A stretch of 64,000 nucleotides of DNA from assembly GCF_022843985.1 (NCBI RefSeq), contig NZ_JALHMP010000025.1:1-64000 (forward strand), in the 5' to 3' direction. Numbering within the stretch: position 1 is the stretch's first letter; each line of letters begins with the position of its first letter. This document shows positions 62,636 to 64,000 of the stretch, piece by piece. The notes under the pieces were generated by a model. The model was not told where the DNA came from. It saw only the letters and a list, made by a program, of their open reading frames with translations, and ran no database searches. Source of the stretch: Phreatobacter sp. (GTDB lineage: Bacteria > Pseudomonadota > Alphaproteobacteria > Rhizobiales > Phreatobacteraceae). A program made the position numbers and the translations under genes.

Positions 62636-63544
62636 TCACACCAGCCCGGCCGCCTTCGCGATCCGGAACTGCCCGGCGAAGGCGGAGTGGACCGGCGCCG
62701 TCTCATGCGGCATGCCCAAAACCTCGAACGCCGCCGCATAGCGCGCCGCCAGCGCCTCGCCGCCGACGATGACCACCGGACCGTCGACGTCCGGGGCGAA
62801 GCTCCGCGCCTCGGCGATCTCCGTGCCGATCATGATGCCCGACAGCCGCTCGGCGGTCTCGGTCGCCGGGAAGTCCCCCATCAGGCTCCCCGCCCGCTGC
62901 CGGAACAGCTTGCCAAGGAGGCCGGCGCCGCCATCTGCCGCGCCGATCGCGACCCCTTGCGCGAAGGCTGCCGGCGACGGCGTCCAGTCCGCCGTGGTGA
63001 GTTTCAGCACCGTGTGGTCCCTCAGGGCGGCGAAGGCATCCCCGGTCATCGCCGAGCGGAAGGCGGTGATCCGCCCGCCGGCGATCCGCACCCATTTCGA
63101 ATGGGTGCCGGGCATGACCGCCAGCCGGAGGCCATCGAGGGCGAGCCCGGCGATCTGCGTCTCTTCGCCGCGCATCACGTCGGGGGCGCCGTCGGCGTGG
63201 CGGAACGACAGGCCGGTGACGAAGGCGACGCGCCGGCCCCGCGCGGTCGTCAGCCGCCCGAGCGCGCCTGCCAGATCCTCCGCACCTGCCGGGCAGGGCA
63301 GATAGGGCGTCTCCACCCAACCGGTCCGGCTCGTCACCATGCCCGAGGCGACGACCGGCAGACCACCGTCGGGGTCCCAGCGGCCGATGGCGCGTTCCAG
63401 AACCGCCTCGAAATCCCTGTCCGGAACCGACAGCAGCCCGTCGCGGCTCGACCCGTGGTCGAGGATGGCACCCTCGCCATCCATCAGCGCGGCGCGGAAC
63501 GACGTGGTGCCCCAGTCGACCCCGATCAGCTTGCCCTCGGCCAT
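62636..63544 (-). CDS. dgoK: 2-dehydro-3-deoxygalactonokinase
   Basis: DgoK-type sugar-acid kinase, 302 residues, which phosphorylates 2-keto-3-deoxygalactonate in the De Ley-Doudoroff pathway. Actin-like ATPase motifs are IGVDWGTTSFRAALMD at the start, GMVTSRTGWVETPYLPCPAG, MRGEETQIAG and PGTHSKWV. It stands alone here: dgoA and the dehydratase are not in the window. The ATG at 63544 is chosen with GGAAGGAGACGCC upstream; a longer frame to 63610 is unsupported. It is divergent from fhs. Confidence 0.93.
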   Translation of the reverse strand: MAEGKLIGVDWGTTSFRAALMDGEGAILDHGSSRDGLLSVPDRDFEAVLERAIGRWDPDGGLPVVASGMVTSRTGWVETPYLPCPAGAEDLAGALGRLTTARGRRVAFVTGLSFRHADGAPDVMRGEETQIAGLALDGLRLAVMPGTHSKWVRIAGGRITAFRSAMTGDAFAALRDHTVLKLTTADWTPSPAAFAQGVAIGAADGGAGLLGKLFRQRAGSLMGDFPATETAERLSGIMIGTEIAEARSFAPDVDGPVVIVGGEALAARYAAAFEVLGMPHETAPVHSAFAGQFRIAKAAGLV

Positions 63545-63683
63545 GGCGTCTCCTTCCGCAATGGATGTCCCGTCACGTGATGGCTGCGCATAGGACCTGT
63601 CCCCTTGCATGCGCGGCCGGCCTCGCTTTAATCGCCGTCCGCACTACCACGAAGCCCGCCTTTCTCCAGCGCAGATATCACCC

Positions 63684-64000
63684 ATGTCCCATGACCTCGC
63701 CGTCGCCCGCGCCGCGACCCTTCGTCCGATCGCCGCCGTGGCCGCGGCGGCCGGCATCCCCGCCGAGGCGCTGGAGCCCTATGGCAAGCATATCGCCAAG
63801 CTTGACGCCGGCTATCTCGCCGGGCTGAAGGACCGTCCGGACGGCAAGATGGTCCTCGTCACCGCCATCAACCCGACGCCGGCCGGCGAGGGCAAGACGA
63901 CCACGACGGTCGGCCTCGGCGACGGCCTCAACCGCATCGGCAAGCGCACCGTCATCGCCCTGCGCGAGCCCTCCCTCGGGCCGGTCTTCGGCACCAAGGG
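63684..64000 (+). CDS. fhs: Formate-tetrahydrofolate ligase (5' part, cut by window end)
   Basis: The first 105 residues of 10-formyltetrahydrofolate synthetase, which makes 10-formyl-THF from formate, ATP and THF. The family P-loop [21 protein letters not shown] is complete and [14 protein letters not shown] follows, both diagnostic. It starts [16 protein letters not shown] at 63684. The gene leaves the window at the right edge, so the remaining roughly 450 residues are not seen. The divergent 139-base spacer with dgoK should hold both promoters. Confidence 0.95.
   Translation, partial: MSHDLAVARAATLRPIAAVAAAAGIPAEALEPYGKHIAKLDAGYLAGLKDRPDGKMVLVTAINPTPAGEGKTTTTVGLGDGLNRIGKRTVIALREPSLGPVFGTK

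Overview
The window is GC-rich (visibly near two-thirds G+C) and densely coded. Gene content and order point to an alphaproteobacterium of the Hyphomicrobiales (Rhizobiales) type: an ffh-rpsP-rimM-trmD-rplS run, a UvrB with a long N-terminal extension, several TRAP and branched-chain-type ABC uptake systems, and many intergenic palindromic elements of the kind common in that order. No tRNA, rRNA, CRISPR array, integrase or transposase was seen. I do not name a genus.

Layout. 1-5600: infA (cut by the left edge), a HigBA-like toxin-antitoxin pair with a clear promoter-operator, the helicase recD2, a TauE/SafE permease and a divergent ArsR-type regulator. 5640-10400: a large MscS-type channel and an AsmA-like envelope protein. 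10500-15000: a scoAB CoA-transferase and a DctPQM TRAP transporter. 15200-22300: a six-gene operon, a branched-chain-type ABC importer ending in an acyl-CoA synthetase, with a 63-bp repeat in tandem between its two permease genes. 22600-28800: a quinone-oxidoreductase-like enzyme, a secreted unknown, the comF-grxC-nitrilase-DUF1178 cluster, trxA and benE. 29000-36800: ahcY behind a strong palindromic operator, a MacA-like adaptor and its ATPase without a permease, an FG-GAP protein, ppk2, and a two-gene YeeE/YedE sulfur transporter. 36850-47000: uvrB, then an accessory stretch (an AT-rich AIPR gene, repeats, a toxin/immunity-like pair), then the conserved translation and secretion genes. 47200-51200: a Xre-RES toxin-antitoxin pair, a DUF2161 nuclease-fold protein, an ankyrin protein, a secreted unknown and ispA. 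51300-61900: a long + strand catabolic block (peptide-type ABC importer without ATPases, M20 peptidase, FAD amino-acid oxidase, TAXI TRAP transporter, enolase-superfamily enzyme). 61960-64000: arfB, dgoK and the start of fhs.

Working together. Much of the window is scavenging: acids enter through the TRAP and Liv systems and are activated as CoA esters by the synthetase or by ScoAB, while amino-acid derivatives are probably imported, hydrolysed, epimerised and oxidised by the 51-62 kb block. The accessory layer consists of two toxin-antitoxin systems, a probable antiphage AIPR protein and a probable nuclease toxin with its immunity protein. The AIPR gene and the nuclease toxin pair lie side by side between uvrB and rplS, which looks like an insertion hotspot.
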